NCBI RefSeq assembly: GCF_900102105.1
Contig: NZ_FNBB01000002.1
Coordinates: 434,001-498,000, forward strand
DNA from: Agrobacterium pusense
GTDB taxonomy: Bacteria; Pseudomonadota; Alphaproteobacteria; Rhizobiales; Rhizobiaceae
Direction of reading: 5' to 3'
Length of the DNA stretch: 64,000 nucleotides
How positions within the stretch are numbered: position 1 is the first letter of the stretch; each line of letters starts with the position of its first letter. The notes under the pieces are model-generated. The model ran no database searches. It had not been told where the DNA came from and saw nothing but the letters and a program-made list of their open reading frames with translations. Positions 45,201 through 53,624 of this stretch are shown in pieces. The translations under genes and the position numbers were made by a program.

Positions 45201-45707
45201 CTACGCCGCTTGCGGTGCACGCCGGCAGAGCATTGCCCCTGCGGGCACGAGCGGAAGTGCGGCGAAGGGAAAATAAAGACCAAGTCCCAGAACGACGAAC
45301 TGGTAGACTGCACCGAGCGACGTGAAAAGCTGCTGAAAAAACCAGATGCGGGAAAACGTTGGCGCATGCCATTGCGCATAAAAGATGCGGTACTCGAACG
45401 CGAACAATGCTGCCGCCACGGCGAGCGTGAAGAAAGCGATTGCGAGACATGCTGTCGCAAGACGCAATTGTTGGGATTTTAAGGCAGGGAGAACGCGCAA
45501 TGCTGCCAGCGCCAGCAGCCAGCCGAAAAATCCGCCCGTGAAGAAAAGCGTGATGATATCGGCGACGTGATCGGTTTCCAGCCTGTTACGGGCATAGAGG
45601 CCGATGGCGGCCGACGCCGCTGAACAAACGCTCCAGCCAAGCGCGCCAAGCAGAATGAACAATGTTGGAAGAGCCCTGTCGCGGAAATTCCGCATGCCGC
45701 TTTCCAT
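45201..45707 (-). CDS. Hypothetical inner-membrane protein with four hydrophobic segments
   Basis: A 168-residue protein. Hydrophobic stretches occur at about 13-36, 49-71, 82-105 and 122-155 (GGFFGWLLALAALRVL, ACLAIAFFTLAVAAALFAFEY). The short loops carry Arg on alternating sides. No catalytic motif is recognised. It is read with rpe upstream (60-base gap) and purB downstream, all on the minus strand. It resembles small rhizobial membrane proteins of unknown role. Confidence 0.75.
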   Translation of the reverse strand: MESGMRNFRDRALPTLFILLGALGWSVCSAASAAIGLYARNRLETDHVADIITLFFTGGFFGWLLALAALRVLPALKSQQLRLATACLAIAFFTLAVAAALFAFEYRIFYAQWHAPTFSRIWFFQQLFTSLGAVYQFVVLGLGLYFPFAALPLVPAGAMLCRRAPQAA

Positions 45708-45767
45708 GACATTCCCCCCGACGCCTCGTTGTGCCGCATCCGGCTTTCCGTATTCGGCGGTGACGGA

Positions 45768-46445
45768 TTACGCCCGTCCGGCTTCCGCAGCCGTGCGCAG
45801 GAGGGCGATCGTCTTGCGATAATCCTCCACGCCATCGCCTTTGAAGACTGCGGAGCCCGCTACCAGTGCATTGGCGCCGGCGGCGATGATATCGCCTGCG
45901 GTCTGCGCCGTGACGCCGCCATCCACTTCCAGTTCGATCGGCCGCTGACCGATCATCGCCTTGGCTGCGCGGATCTTGTCGAGCATGGCGGGAATGAATT
46001 TCTGGCCGCCGAAGCCGGGATTGACGCTCATGATCAGCACGAGGTCGACATCATCGAGCACGTTTTCGATAACGGAAAGCGGCGTTGCCGGGTTGAGCGT
46101 GACGCCAGCCTTCAGGCCCAGTCCGCGAATGGTCTGGAGAGAGCGGTGCAGGTGGGGGCCGGCCTCCGCATGCACCGTGATGCTGTCACAGCCGGCCTTG
46201 GCAAAGGCTTCGAGATAGGGATCGACGGGGGCGATCATCAAATGGCAATCGAAGAAGGCATTGCTGTGCGGCCGAAGCGCCTTGATGACATCAGGCCCGA
46301 AGGAAATGTTCGGCACGAAATGCCCGTCCATGACATCGAGATGAATCCAGTCCGCGCCGGCCTCGGTGACATCGGCGACTTCCTGTCCGAGCTTGGCGAA
46401 ATTGGAAGCCAGGATCGACGGTGCTATCCGGATGGGCAGGGACAT
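45768..46445 (-). CDS. rpe: Ribulose-phosphate 3-epimerase
   Basis: A 225-residue TIM-barrel enzyme interconverting ribulose 5-phosphate and xylulose 5-phosphate (pentose phosphate and Calvin routes). [17 protein letters not shown] begins the barrel, with [22 protein letters not shown] (His and Asp metal ligands), [23 protein letters not shown] and EVDGGVT. The start [14 protein letters not shown] (46445) is standard; the extension to 46496 is not. Confidence 0.97.
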   Translation of the reverse strand: MSLPIRIAPSILASNFAKLGQEVADVTEAGADWIHLDVMDGHFVPNISFGPDVIKALRPHSNAFFDCHLMIAPVDPYLEAFAKAGCDSITVHAEAGPHLHRSLQTIRGLGLKAGVTLNPATPLSVIENVLDDVDLVLIMSVNPGFGGQKFIPAMLDKIRAAKAMIGQRPIELEVDGGVTAQTAGDIIAAGANALVAGSAVFKGDGVEDYRKTIALLRTAAEAGRA

Positions 46446-46577
46446 GGGCAAACTCCTCTCGACGCGTTGCGTAAGTTTGCCTTTAACACCATGCATCGGG
46501 GTTTGAAACGGTCAGCAGTGAGGTTGCTGATGGTTTTCCGCTGCCGCTCCGCGAATTTGTCCCGGTGCCGGCTTCAG

Positions 46578-47657
46578 CTACTGCCTTTCGGCTTTGTCCG
46601 CCGGTTCGAAGCGCTGGCCGTTCCAGCGCTGCAGGCGGTAGGGATTGTCCGAAAGCTCATGCGACGGGTTGAATGCGAGATCGCCAATCACGGTTTTGAA
46701 GGCCGTGCCGGACGCCAGTATCTCCGGCGCCGGTTTCGACTGCGCCTGGGCCGCTTCCGCCAGCGCCGCCGTCAGTTCGGTGGCGGCATAGGCTGGAAGG
46801 ACGTAACCTTCGGGTTCGATGCCTGCGGCGCGCAGTTCGCCGGCCGCCGCCTGCGCCGAAGGCAGTGTGTCATAGGCCGGGCGCGTGATGGCCATCACGT
46901 TCGCAGCCAGCGCGAGGGGGGTGTTGGCGGCGTTCAGCGTATCGCCGCCCAGAATGGTGAGCAGAAAATTCTCTGAAGCGGCGTCCCGTGCTACGACGGC
47001 GATATCGTTTCGTTCCGCGCCGATGAAGACATGGGTAATGCCGGTGCGCGCCAGCCGGCGCACAAGCGCGACCTGCTGTTCCTGATTGGGTCGCATCGTA
47101 TCGGCAAAGGTGGGCTTCAGCCCGTTTTCCTCCAGCGTAGAGCGGATACGGTCCACCAATTCGCGGCTGTAGATCGTGCCGTCATCCACGAGCCCGATCG
47201 GGTGGCCTTTCCAGTCGCGAAGAATGACTTCCGCAGCCCTTGCCGATTCGGCCCGATCCGATGGGGCGAGTCGAAAAAGCGGCCAGCCATATTTCAGCGC
47301 GTCCTCCATCAGGATGGGTGCGCGGCTGGAAAGCGTGATGGCCGGAATGGCCGCGGCCTTGAGCGGTGGCAGAACGTCCTGAAGCGTTTCCGTGCACAGG
47401 AAGCCGATTGCGGCGCTTACTTTCGCCGCCACGAGGCCATCGGCAATCGCGCCGCCACTGCCGTCTTCGCAGCTCTCGTGAATCTCCACGACATCCAGGC
47501 CGAGTTTTGCGGCTGCCGCCTTGGCGCCCTGCCGGACCTGTTGCCCGAGAAGCTCGTAGGGGCCGCTCTGCGGGGCAACGATCCCGATCGATGCCGCGCT
47601 TGCTGAACCCGCAAAGGCAAAACCGGCGATGATCGTTAGCAGGCGAAGTGAAAGCAT
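46578..47657 (-). CDS. Liv-type (branched-chain amino acid family) ABC substrate-binding protein
   Basis: A 359-residue periplasmic protein. Signal peptide residues 1-21 (MLSLRLLTIIAGFAFAGSASA). The type I binding fold follows: IGIVAPQSGPYELLGQQVRQGAKAA, AIPAITLSSRAP, LVDDGTIYSREL, VALVRRLARTGITHVFIGAERND and ANVMAITRPAYDTLP. Two cysteines (HESCEDG, IGFLCTET) probably form a disulfide. Permease and ATPase genes are absent nearby, so it is an orphan; the ligand could be other than a branched-chain amino acid. It starts at ATG 47657. Confidence 0.85.
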   Translation of the reverse strand: MLSLRLLTIIAGFAFAGSASAASIGIVAPQSGPYELLGQQVRQGAKAAAAKLGLDVVEIHESCEDGSGGAIADGLVAAKVSAAIGFLCTETLQDVLPPLKAAAIPAITLSSRAPILMEDALKYGWPLFRLAPSDRAESARAAEVILRDWKGHPIGLVDDGTIYSRELVDRIRSTLEENGLKPTFADTMRPNQEQQVALVRRLARTGITHVFIGAERNDIAVVARDAASENFLLTILGGDTLNAANTPLALAANVMAITRPAYDTLPSAQAAAGELRAAGIEPEGYVLPAYAATELTAALAEAAQAQSKPAPEILASGTAFKTVIGDLAFNPSHELSDNPYRLQRWNGQRFEPADKAERQ

Positions 47658-48158
47658 GACGTGATCGAAATCCTGTTGTCCCGATCTGATGTTTATCGGC
47701 ACCAATCGGTTTTCCAAAGGAAAAATCGCCGGTCGTCCATCATAATCGCACGCCGGCGCCTGGACTGCGGCAGCTTGGCTTCGATGTCGGGCGATCCGAA
47801 TGCCGAGATGGACGCGGCATCTTGTGGTTGTTGCCGTCGGCCGATAATGGTGCCTCGCGGCATACCGCAGCGCTGCTCTTTTTCGCCCCGCTATCTTCTT
47901 TCTGTACCGCTTTACTGAAGAAGTATTTCATAAATCCGCCACGTGCCGTTTTACTTCATAAAACTATTACAAGTGGCGCGTATAAGCACACTCCAGCGAA
48001 GGCCTTGTTGCTGATTATGCCTTTTGCAGTGCACGTTATAAATCTGCACATTTTATTTTCATATCTGTAATTCATTGATATCTAAGTTTAATATAGAAAC
48101 CTTCTAATTCCCCACCTCTTTTTCGCCATGTTTTTTTCGCATTTGCGAGAAGATTTGC
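47658..48158. other. AT-rich intergenic stretch without recognised gene
   Basis: The left end should carry the promoter of the binding protein gene. From about 47900 the DNA becomes strikingly AT-rich relative to the window. Short open frames exist (for example 47822-48070, + strand) but lack ribosome binding sites and look non-coding. The candidate small RNA begins to the right. Confidence 0.5.
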
Positions 48159-48187
48159 TTGACGGAAAGTAAATGATTAGCTTAGAT
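48159..48187 (+). promoter_or_regulatory. Candidate promoter of the small RNA
   Basis: TTGACG (48159-48164) and TTAGAT (48182-48187) are separated by 17 bases, so a start near 48194 is expected. The -35 element fits the consensus well; the -10 fit is moderate. Confidence 0.5.
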
Positions 48188-48193
48188 GGAATT

Positions 48194-48332
48194 GTTTCAG
48201 GGGACGACTGAAATTGGCTGTAAAAAGCCTCGGAAAGTGTTCCGATTATAAGCACTGCCAGACTATATTCGCTTCTATATTCTATTTTTTTTATTACGTA
48301 TAAACCGCTTCAGGAAACTGGGGCGGTTTTTT
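48194..48332 (+). ncRNA. Candidate trans-acting small RNA, about 140 nt
   Basis: Between the promoter-like element and an orphan terminator the sequence can form three hairpins. They are TTTCAG / CTGAAA (48195-48213), TCGGAA / TTCCGA with AGTG loop (48230-48245), and the terminator stem AAACCGC / GCGGTTT (48302-48329) with an inner CAG-GAAA-CTG stem, followed by a T-run. A second T-run (48285-48292) lies before it. No protein gene on the plus strand lies upstream that could use this terminator, and no good ORF with a ribosome binding site is inside. This is the modular build of rhizobial Hfq-dependent sRNAs. Family unknown. Confidence 0.55.
48302..48332 (+). terminator. Orphan Rho-independent terminator (3' end of candidate sRNA)
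   Basis: A perfect 7-bp outer stem AAACCGC / GCGGTTT encloses a 3-bp CAG / CTG stem with a GAAA tetraloop; T continues to 48332. The T-run lies on the plus strand only. The neighbouring protein genes are both on the minus strand. Confidence 0.8.
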
Positions 48333-48541
48333 ACATAGCTCTAATTTAAGCAATTTAAAATTGAATTTGGAGAACTTTACGCAAAGCCGTTCTCTCGCGA
48401 TAAGCGTTCCAGAAATGAAATGGCGTGGATTAAGCGTGCCGTTGTCCGAAGTTCTGGCTTCGACCCAATCTGATCCGCCGTTTTCGATTTTGAAAATTCC
48501 GCATCCGACGTCATTATTCGACGCCCGGGGCTGCCCCAGCA

Positions 48542-48967
48542 TTATTTCAGGGCGGCCAGAGCGTCCTTTGCAAAGGCGGAGATCGGCTCAGGAAGTTTGT
48601 CGAGATCGAACCAGTCGATGGCGGAGAGCTTATCCGGCTCCGTAAGCGAAGGCTGACCCGTTGTGTCGCGGGTGACGAAGATCAGGGAGACCCAGTGATG
48701 GCGGTCCACTGCGTCGATAAATTCGCTATGGCAGAGAAATTCGACGTGGCCGATCGTCAGCCCGGTCTCTTCTTCGGCTTCGCGCCGCGCCGCGGCTAGC
48801 GACATTTCGAGATGATCGACTTTGCCGCCAGGGATGCTCCAATACCCGGCTTCCGGCGCTTTCATGCGCCGGCATAAAAGGAGGCGGCCTTCACGCAAAA
48901 TGACAAGGCCCACGCCGACGCCCGGAAAATCGAGGCCCGGCTTGATGGTCGACGTCATCGTGTCCAT
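48542..48967 (-). CDS. Nudix hydrolase
   Basis: A 141-residue protein. The Nudix box GGKVDHLEMSLAAARREAEEETGL (about 47-70) fits GX5EX7REUXEEXGU and binds the metal-diphosphate. The preceding RLLLCRRMKAPEAGYWSIP is the usual strand before it. The enzyme hydrolyses a nucleoside diphosphate linked to X; ADP-ribose or nucleotide sanitation are candidates. The start is at 48967 or at the in-frame ATG 48958. It lies 9 bases after the helicase gene on the same strand, so likely co-transcribed. Confidence 0.92.
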   Translation of the reverse strand: MDTMTSTIKPGLDFPGVGVGLVILREGRLLLCRRMKAPEAGYWSIPGGKVDHLEMSLAAARREAEEETGLTIGHVEFLCHSEFIDAVDRHHWVSLIFVTRDTTGQPSLTEPDKLSAIDWFDLDKLPEPISAFAKDALAALK

Positions 48968-48975
48968 TGCTGTGG

Positions 48976-50472
48976 TCAGGCCTTGGCGTTGGCCACGATC
49001 AGCATGAAGGCGGGAATGTCATCGCCGAAGCCAACCGGTGTGGGGCCATCGTCATGGTCGCGATAGTGGCGGCGACGGTCGCGGTTGTCGTCATTGGCGT
49101 GCAGCGGATTGCGACTGTTGCGGTCGGAATTGCGCGGGGCCTTTTCCTGCTTGCGTTCTGCTTTCACCTTGTCGTCTCCATGAGCCGCGATATCTGCGTC
49201 CGCAGCGGATTGTGCGCCCTGATTGATGTTTTCGACCGGTGCGGCGTCCCGGCGGTTACGGTCGCGGCCTCTGCCGCCCCGTTCCTTGCCCCGACGGCCA
49301 GAATTGCTTTCAAAGCTTTCCATCGGCGCGGGGAGGGTGGAGAGATCACCGTTCAGCCACTCTATCTTTTCGCCGATCAGCTTTTCGATGGCGTCGAGAT
49401 ATTTGGTGTCGCTTCTGGTGACGATGGTGAAAGCCTTGCCCGAGCGGCCGGCACGGCCGGTGCGGCCGATGCGGTGAACATAGTCTTCCGAATGAATGGG
49501 AATATCGAAGTTGAAGACGTGGCTGACATCGGGGATATCAAGCCCGCGTGCGGCGACGTCCGAGGCGACGAGCAGCTTCAGATTGCCGTCCTTGAAGTTC
49601 TGCAGCATTGTCGTGCGCGAACGCTGGTCCATGTCGCCATGCAGCGCGCCGACGGAAAAGCCGTGGCGGTCGAGCGAACGGAAAAGATCGGCCACATCCT
49701 TCTTGCGGTTGCAGAAGATGATGGCGTTCTTGAGTTCAGCCTCTTCGGCACGGACGAGATCGCGCAGGACGGCGCGCTTTTCGTAGTCCTTGTTATGGGC
49801 GGCGACGATGCGCTGGGCAACGGTCTTTGCAGTAGAGGAGGGCTTGGCGACCTCGACACGGACGGGGTTCTGCAGGAAGCGATCAGCCAGCTTCTGGATT
49901 TCCGGCGGCATGGTGGCCGAGAAGAACAGCGTCTGGCGGGTGAAGGGGATCATCTTGGCGATGCGCTCGATGTCAGGAATGAAGCCCATGTCGAGCATGC
50001 GGTCGGCTTCGTCGATGACAAGGATTTCCACGCCGGTCATCAGCAGCTTGCCGCGTTCGCAATGGTCAAGAAGGCGGCCAGGGGTGCAGATCAGCACATC
50101 GGCGCCACGTTCCAGCTTGCGGTCCTGGTCTTCGAAGGAAACACCGCCGATCAGGAGGGCGACGTTCAGCTTGTGATTCTTGCCGTATTTCTCGAAATTC
50201 TCCGCCACCTGTGCCGCAAGCTCGCGCGTCGGCTCGAGGATCAGCGTGCGCGGCATTCTGGCGCGTGCGCGGCCCTTCTCAAGCAGGGTCAGCATCGGCA
50301 AAACGAATGACGCGGTTTTGCCCGTGCCGGTCTGTGCGATACCGCAGATATCACGCTTTTCCAGCGCCGGCGGAATGGCGCCAGCCTGAATGGGTGTCGG
50401 CGTCGTGTAGCCGGCATCTGCAATAGCGGAAAGAACTTTTTGGCTCAGGCCAAGATCAGAGAATGTTGTCAA
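48976..50472 (-). CDS. rhlE: DEAD-box ATP-dependent RNA helicase (RhlE type)
   Basis: A 498-residue helicase. All core motifs are present: TTPTPIQ (Q motif), AQTGTGKT (Walker A, about 47-54), PTRELA, TPGRLLD, VIDEADRMLD, FSATMP, IFCNRKK, SDVAARGLD and HRIGRTGRAG. The C-terminal 110 residues are Arg/Gly/Asp/Asn-rich (RRGKERGGRGRDRNRRD), an RNA-binding tail. The start is inferred at TTG 50472 (TTFSDLGLS), as no ATG lies close and the frame to 50559 is unconserved. Probable role: RNA remodelling at low temperature or in decay. Confidence 0.93.
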   Translation of the reverse strand: MTTFSDLGLSQKVLSAIADAGYTTPTPIQAGAIPPALEKRDICGIAQTGTGKTASFVLPMLTLLEKGRARARMPRTLILEPTRELAAQVAENFEKYGKNHKLNVALLIGGVSFEDQDRKLERGADVLICTPGRLLDHCERGKLLMTGVEILVIDEADRMLDMGFIPDIERIAKMIPFTRQTLFFSATMPPEIQKLADRFLQNPVRVEVAKPSSTAKTVAQRIVAAHNKDYEKRAVLRDLVRAEEAELKNAIIFCNRKKDVADLFRSLDRHGFSVGALHGDMDQRSRTTMLQNFKDGNLKLLVASDVAARGLDIPDVSHVFNFDIPIHSEDYVHRIGRTGRAGRSGKAFTIVTRSDTKYLDAIEKLIGEKIEWLNGDLSTLPAPMESFESNSGRRGKERGGRGRDRNRRDAAPVENINQGAQSAADADIAAHGDDKVKAERKQEKAPRNSDRNSRNPLHANDDNRDRRRHYRDHDDGPTPVGFGDDIPAFMLIVANAKA

Positions 50473-50691
50473 AGGAAGAACTTTTTCCGTTCTGGTTCGG
50501 TAAGAACACCTGCGTGCCGCGACGGCACTTGCAAAGACTTGGCGCGGGGATATGCCCAAATTGCCGGAAAGTCAAGGAAACAACGGGAAAAGCGCGTTAA
50601 ACGTGCCGCTTGCGGCTGGGCTTTTAAGCCTCAGGCGTGGTTTTTCGGGATTTATCGTTAAAAGAGCAAAAAAAGCGTTAAAACCGGGACG

Positions 50692-51990
50692 CTATTTCAA
50701 ATAGGTTTTAAGCTCTGCCCCGGCGATCAGAAACCGCATCGGATCCACGGGCGTATCGTTGCGGCGCACTTCATAATGCACGTGCGGACCGGTGGAACGG
50801 CCGGTGCTGCCGGCGCGGCCGATTACGTCGCCGGCTTCGACCCGGTCGCCGGCCTTGACCAGAATGGCGGAGAGATGGCCGAATCGGGTGGAGACGCCCT
50901 GGCCGTGATCGATCTCGACCATATTGCCGTAACCGCCGGAATTTTCCGCCACCGTCACTTTCCCCGCGCCGGTGGATTTGACGTCGGCGCCGGTCTCGGC
51001 ACGAAAATCGATGCCGGTATGTAGCGCCGGGCGGCCGAGAAACGGATCCATCCGATTGCCGAATCGACTGGTGATCGCCCTGCCGGGTGCCGGGTTGCCG
51101 AAGGGCAGGGTCGTCGCCGTTTCCCTGACGACGTCCAGCCGGTTGAGAGCGGTGTCGAGATTGGTCAGCGACAGGCTGAAGGGATCGGTTTCGCCGCGCT
51201 CTGGTTCCGCATAGGGTCCGCCAATGTCGGCGGTGCCGCTCTCATCGATCTTGAGCCCGGCCTGGCGGATAATGTCCTGCATCGCGCTCGCCTTGTCTTC
51301 GGCGTCGCTCGTCAGTTGCGCTATCCGCGATATCTGCTGGCGCTCGATGTCCTTCAGCGACAGAGTTACCTTCGAAAATACGCGATCGGCGCGGTCCGAG
51401 GGCGTCTCGCCGCCTTCCGGCTGGTAAGCAGCCCGTCTGTCGTTCGCGGTGGGTTGTTCCGGCTGTGGTGCGCGCGGTGTCATCAGCTTTTCGATCGCCG
51501 AGAGACCGCCCGACAGATCGGCGCGTTTTTCCGGCGCCATCGCGTTTGAAAGGGACGAGGGTGCTGTCGGCGACGTCGCGACGCCGGAGTTTTCCGCGCG
51601 TTCCAGCAGTTCGCTCATGCGGCCGTGCCGCGAGCTCAGCGCCGCCTGCTGTTGCAGAAGCTTTTCCACTTTCTTTTCAACGACCTGCTGATCCAGCAAC
51701 TGCCTGGAGGTGACGCGGTCCACCTGGGCTCTCAGGGCTGCGATGCGGTCTTCGTAATCGTTCTGAATGCGGGTCTGGCGCGCCATTGTCGCGCCGATCA
51801 GGTCGTCCCGCAGGATAAGGTAGCCGGTGGCGCCGAGATAACCGAGCGAAAAAAGGCCGATCGTGCAGCCGGCAAGCGCCGCCATCCACGGCCGGATGGT
51901 CATGTGCCGCACCTTGTCGCCGCGCGCGAGAATGAGCACGTGCGGCTCACGCTTTTTGCCAAATACCCGGTTTTCCGCCGTATCAGTCAC
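50692..51990 (-). CDS. M23 (LytM-type) metallopeptidase with membrane anchor and coiled coil
   Basis: A 432-residue protein. A single membrane helix lies at about 34-58. A coiled coil (about 70-132, LRAQVDRVTSRQLLDQQVVEKKVEKLL) is followed by a Pro/Ser/Arg linker. The LytM domain at about 305-425 has both zinc motifs: RPALHTGIDFRAE (HxxxD) and GPHVHYEVRRND (HxH), so it should be active against peptidoglycan cross-links. In S. meliloti a related M23 protein (RgsM) directs polar growth; an equivalent role is possible, not shown. Confidence 0.88.
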   Translation of the reverse strand: MTDTAENRVFGKKREPHVLILARGDKVRHMTIRPWMAALAGCTIGLFSLGYLGATGYLILRDDLIGATMARQTRIQNDYEDRIAALRAQVDRVTSRQLLDQQVVEKKVEKLLQQQAALSSRHGRMSELLERAENSGVATSPTAPSSLSNAMAPEKRADLSGGLSAIEKLMTPRAPQPEQPTANDRRAAYQPEGGETPSDRADRVFSKVTLSLKDIERQQISRIAQLTSDAEDKASAMQDIIRQAGLKIDESGTADIGGPYAEPERGETDPFSLSLTNLDTALNRLDVVRETATTLPFGNPAPGRAITSRFGNRMDPFLGRPALHTGIDFRAETGADVKSTGAGKVTVAENSGGYGNMVEIDHGQGVSTRFGHLSAILVKAGDRVEAGDVIGRAGSTGRSTGPHVHYEVRRNDTPVDPMRFLIAGAELKTYLK

Positions 51991-52082
51991 AATCTCTCTC
52001 CGGACTGGCCGATTTCTTGAAGGAAATCATAATTCGTTAAGGTTAACGAAGTTTTGCCGGAGTGGCGTTTCGGCAGCGTCGG

Positions 52083-52904
52083 CTACTGGCTGACGGATGT
52101 GAGCGAGCGGTAAAAGGATGGCGTCAGGCCGGCCTCGGCGCGGGCAAGGTCATTAAAGGGCGGTTTCAAAGGGCCGCGGAAATTGGCGCGCACCAGTAGC
52201 CTGAAGGTCGCGGCCGGATCCTTCTTCTCACGGGCACAGAGGAACCGGAACCATTTTGCACCGATGGCGACGTGGCCCTTTTCGTCATTATAGATGACGT
52301 CCAGAACGGCAGCGCTTTCCAGATCGCCGGTTTCGCGCATCTTCGCCTGCAGGGAAGGGGTGACGTCCAGTCCGCGCGCTTCGAGGATGAGCGGCACGAC
52401 GGCAAGCCGTGCGGTGAGATCGTTGCGGGTGGAATGCGCCGCCTGCCACAGCCCGTCATGGGCGGGCAGATCGCCATAGTCGGCACCGAGGCTTCTCAGC
52501 CGGTCGCGCACCAGCTGGAAATGTTTTGCCTCCTCGAAGGCGACCTGCATCCAGCCATCGAAAAAGGAGTGCGGCACCGGCTCGCTGGCATAACGGGCGA
52601 CAATGTCGAGCGCGAGATCGACGGCGTTGAGTTCGATATGGGCAATGGCGTGCAGCAGCGCGATACGGCCCTTGACGCTGTGAAGCGAGCGGCGTTCCAC
52701 TGCGGTCGGCGGAACGAGTTCCGGCTTTTCCGGCCTGCCCGGGCGCTCTGGCAGGGGCGGGTCCAGCGGAGAGCGCAGCGACAGGCGGCGCTCAAACCAC
52801 CGTGTCGCCGTCTCCTGTGCGAGCGCGGTCTTCCTGTCGAGATCGGCGCTTGCGATAGCATCCGTCGCACCACCGCGCAGCGACATGATTTTGAACGGGG
52901 GCAT
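52083..52904 (-). CDS. DUF455 ferritin-like (MiaE-related) protein
   Basis: A 273-residue protein starting at ATG 52904, just inside a GTG at 52907. The four-helix ferritin-like core shows the metal ligands: LLHAIAHIELNAVDLALDIV (E/H), FEEAKHFQLVRDRL (EE-x-x-H) and VIYNDEKGHVAIGAKWFRFL (E-x-x-H). It probably binds a di-iron centre for oxidation or oxygen chemistry. The function of DUF455 is not established. It is 17 bases upstream of nothing coding on its own strand but lies next to bcp (18 bases), so co-transcription bcp then DUF455 is implied. Confidence 0.88.
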   Translation of the reverse strand: MPPFKIMSLRGGATDAIASADLDRKTALAQETATRWFERRLSLRSPLDPPLPERPGRPEKPELVPPTAVERRSLHSVKGRIALLHAIAHIELNAVDLALDIVARYASEPVPHSFFDGWMQVAFEEAKHFQLVRDRLRSLGADYGDLPAHDGLWQAAHSTRNDLTARLAVVPLILEARGLDVTPSLQAKMRETGDLESAAVLDVIYNDEKGHVAIGAKWFRFLCAREKKDPAATFRLLVRANFRGPLKPPFNDLARAEAGLTPSFYRSLTSVSQ

Positions 52905-52921
52905 CACAACGGGTTGGTCCC

Positions 52922-53389
52922 TCAGAGTTTCTTCGCTGCGTCGAGAACGGCTTGGGCATGGCCGGCGACCTTCACTTTGTTCCAGATCTCCGCGATCTTG
53001 CCGTCCGGTCCAACGAGGAATGTGGTGCGTTCGACACCCATGTATTTTTTCCCATACATGCTTTTTTCCTTCCAGACGCCATAGGCTTCCAGAACCTTCC
53101 TCTCTTCGTCAGACGCGAGCATGACGGAAAGCGAATGTTTTGCCGCAAACTTGTCGTGGCTTTTGACGCTGTCGGGCGAGATGCCGATGACAACCGTGTT
53201 GGCCGCTTCGAATTCGCCGCCCAGCGCGCTGAAATCGATCGCTTCGGCGGTGCAGCCGGACGTGTCGTCCTTGGGGTAGAAATAAAGAACGACGGCCTTG
53301 CCTTGGAGTTTGGACAATGTCACCGTCCCTTCACCGTTGCGGGGCAAAGTGAAATCGGGAGCCGAGCCGCCAATCGTCAAGTCTGTCAT
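52922..53389 (-). CDS. bcp: Thioredoxin-dependent thiol peroxidase (Bcp/PrxQ), one-cysteine form
   Basis: A 155-residue peroxiredoxin reducing hydroperoxides. PKDDTSGCTAEAIDF (about 39-53) holds the peroxidatic Cys46. E. coli Bcp has a second cysteine five residues later; here it is Ile, and Cys46 is the only cysteine in the protein. Reduction must therefore use an external thiol. The rest (GSAPDFTLP, GISPDSVKSHDKFAAKH, ERTTFLVGPDG) is typical. It precedes the DUF455 gene by 17 bases in the same direction. Confidence 0.93.
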   Translation of the reverse strand: MTDLTIGGSAPDFTLPRNGEGTVTLSKLQGKAVVLYFYPKDDTSGCTAEAIDFSALGGEFEAANTVVIGISPDSVKSHDKFAAKHSLSVMLASDEERKVLEAYGVWKEKSMYGKKYMGVERTTFLVGPDGKIAEIWNKVKVAGHAQAVLDAAKKL

Positions 53390-53464
53390 AATCTACCTTT
53401 CTTTCGCCGGGATGTTGAGTGAAAGTTGCCACATTCGATATATAGCGAAACCGCGCGTCGTCCA

Positions 53465-53515
53465 GATCACGATTGGGATTTCAGATCGTTTCGACCTCAA
53501 ATCCCAATCGTGATC
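53465..53515. repeat. Perfect 17-bp inverted repeat
   Basis: GATCACGATTGGGATTT (53465-53481) is perfectly inverted at 53499-53515, with a 17-base loop. It lies between divergent bcp and the AsmA-like gene. Its form suggests another dispersed repeat; a regulatory role for both promoters cannot be excluded. Confidence 0.75.
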
Positions 53516-53624
53516 CGGGCTAAGGAATTTGAGCGGGATTCCAGACGAGGACCGCTTACACTTTTCGCCATCCCGCTCCGGTGTTGCGGCGAAACAAGAG
53601 CTATTCAGGGGCAAATACGGGCGT

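Noticed and set aside
47822-48070. 82-codon plus-strand frame in the AT-rich gap
   Set aside because: No ribosome binding site, mixed composition and no family resemblance; the start lies in the likely promoter region of the adjacent binding protein gene.
48361-48645. 94-codon plus-strand frame downstream of the candidate sRNA
   Set aside because: It runs into the Nudix gene on the other strand and past the orphan terminator; codon use is poor in its first half. The 'GGAGAA' before it is inside the frame and not a start signal.
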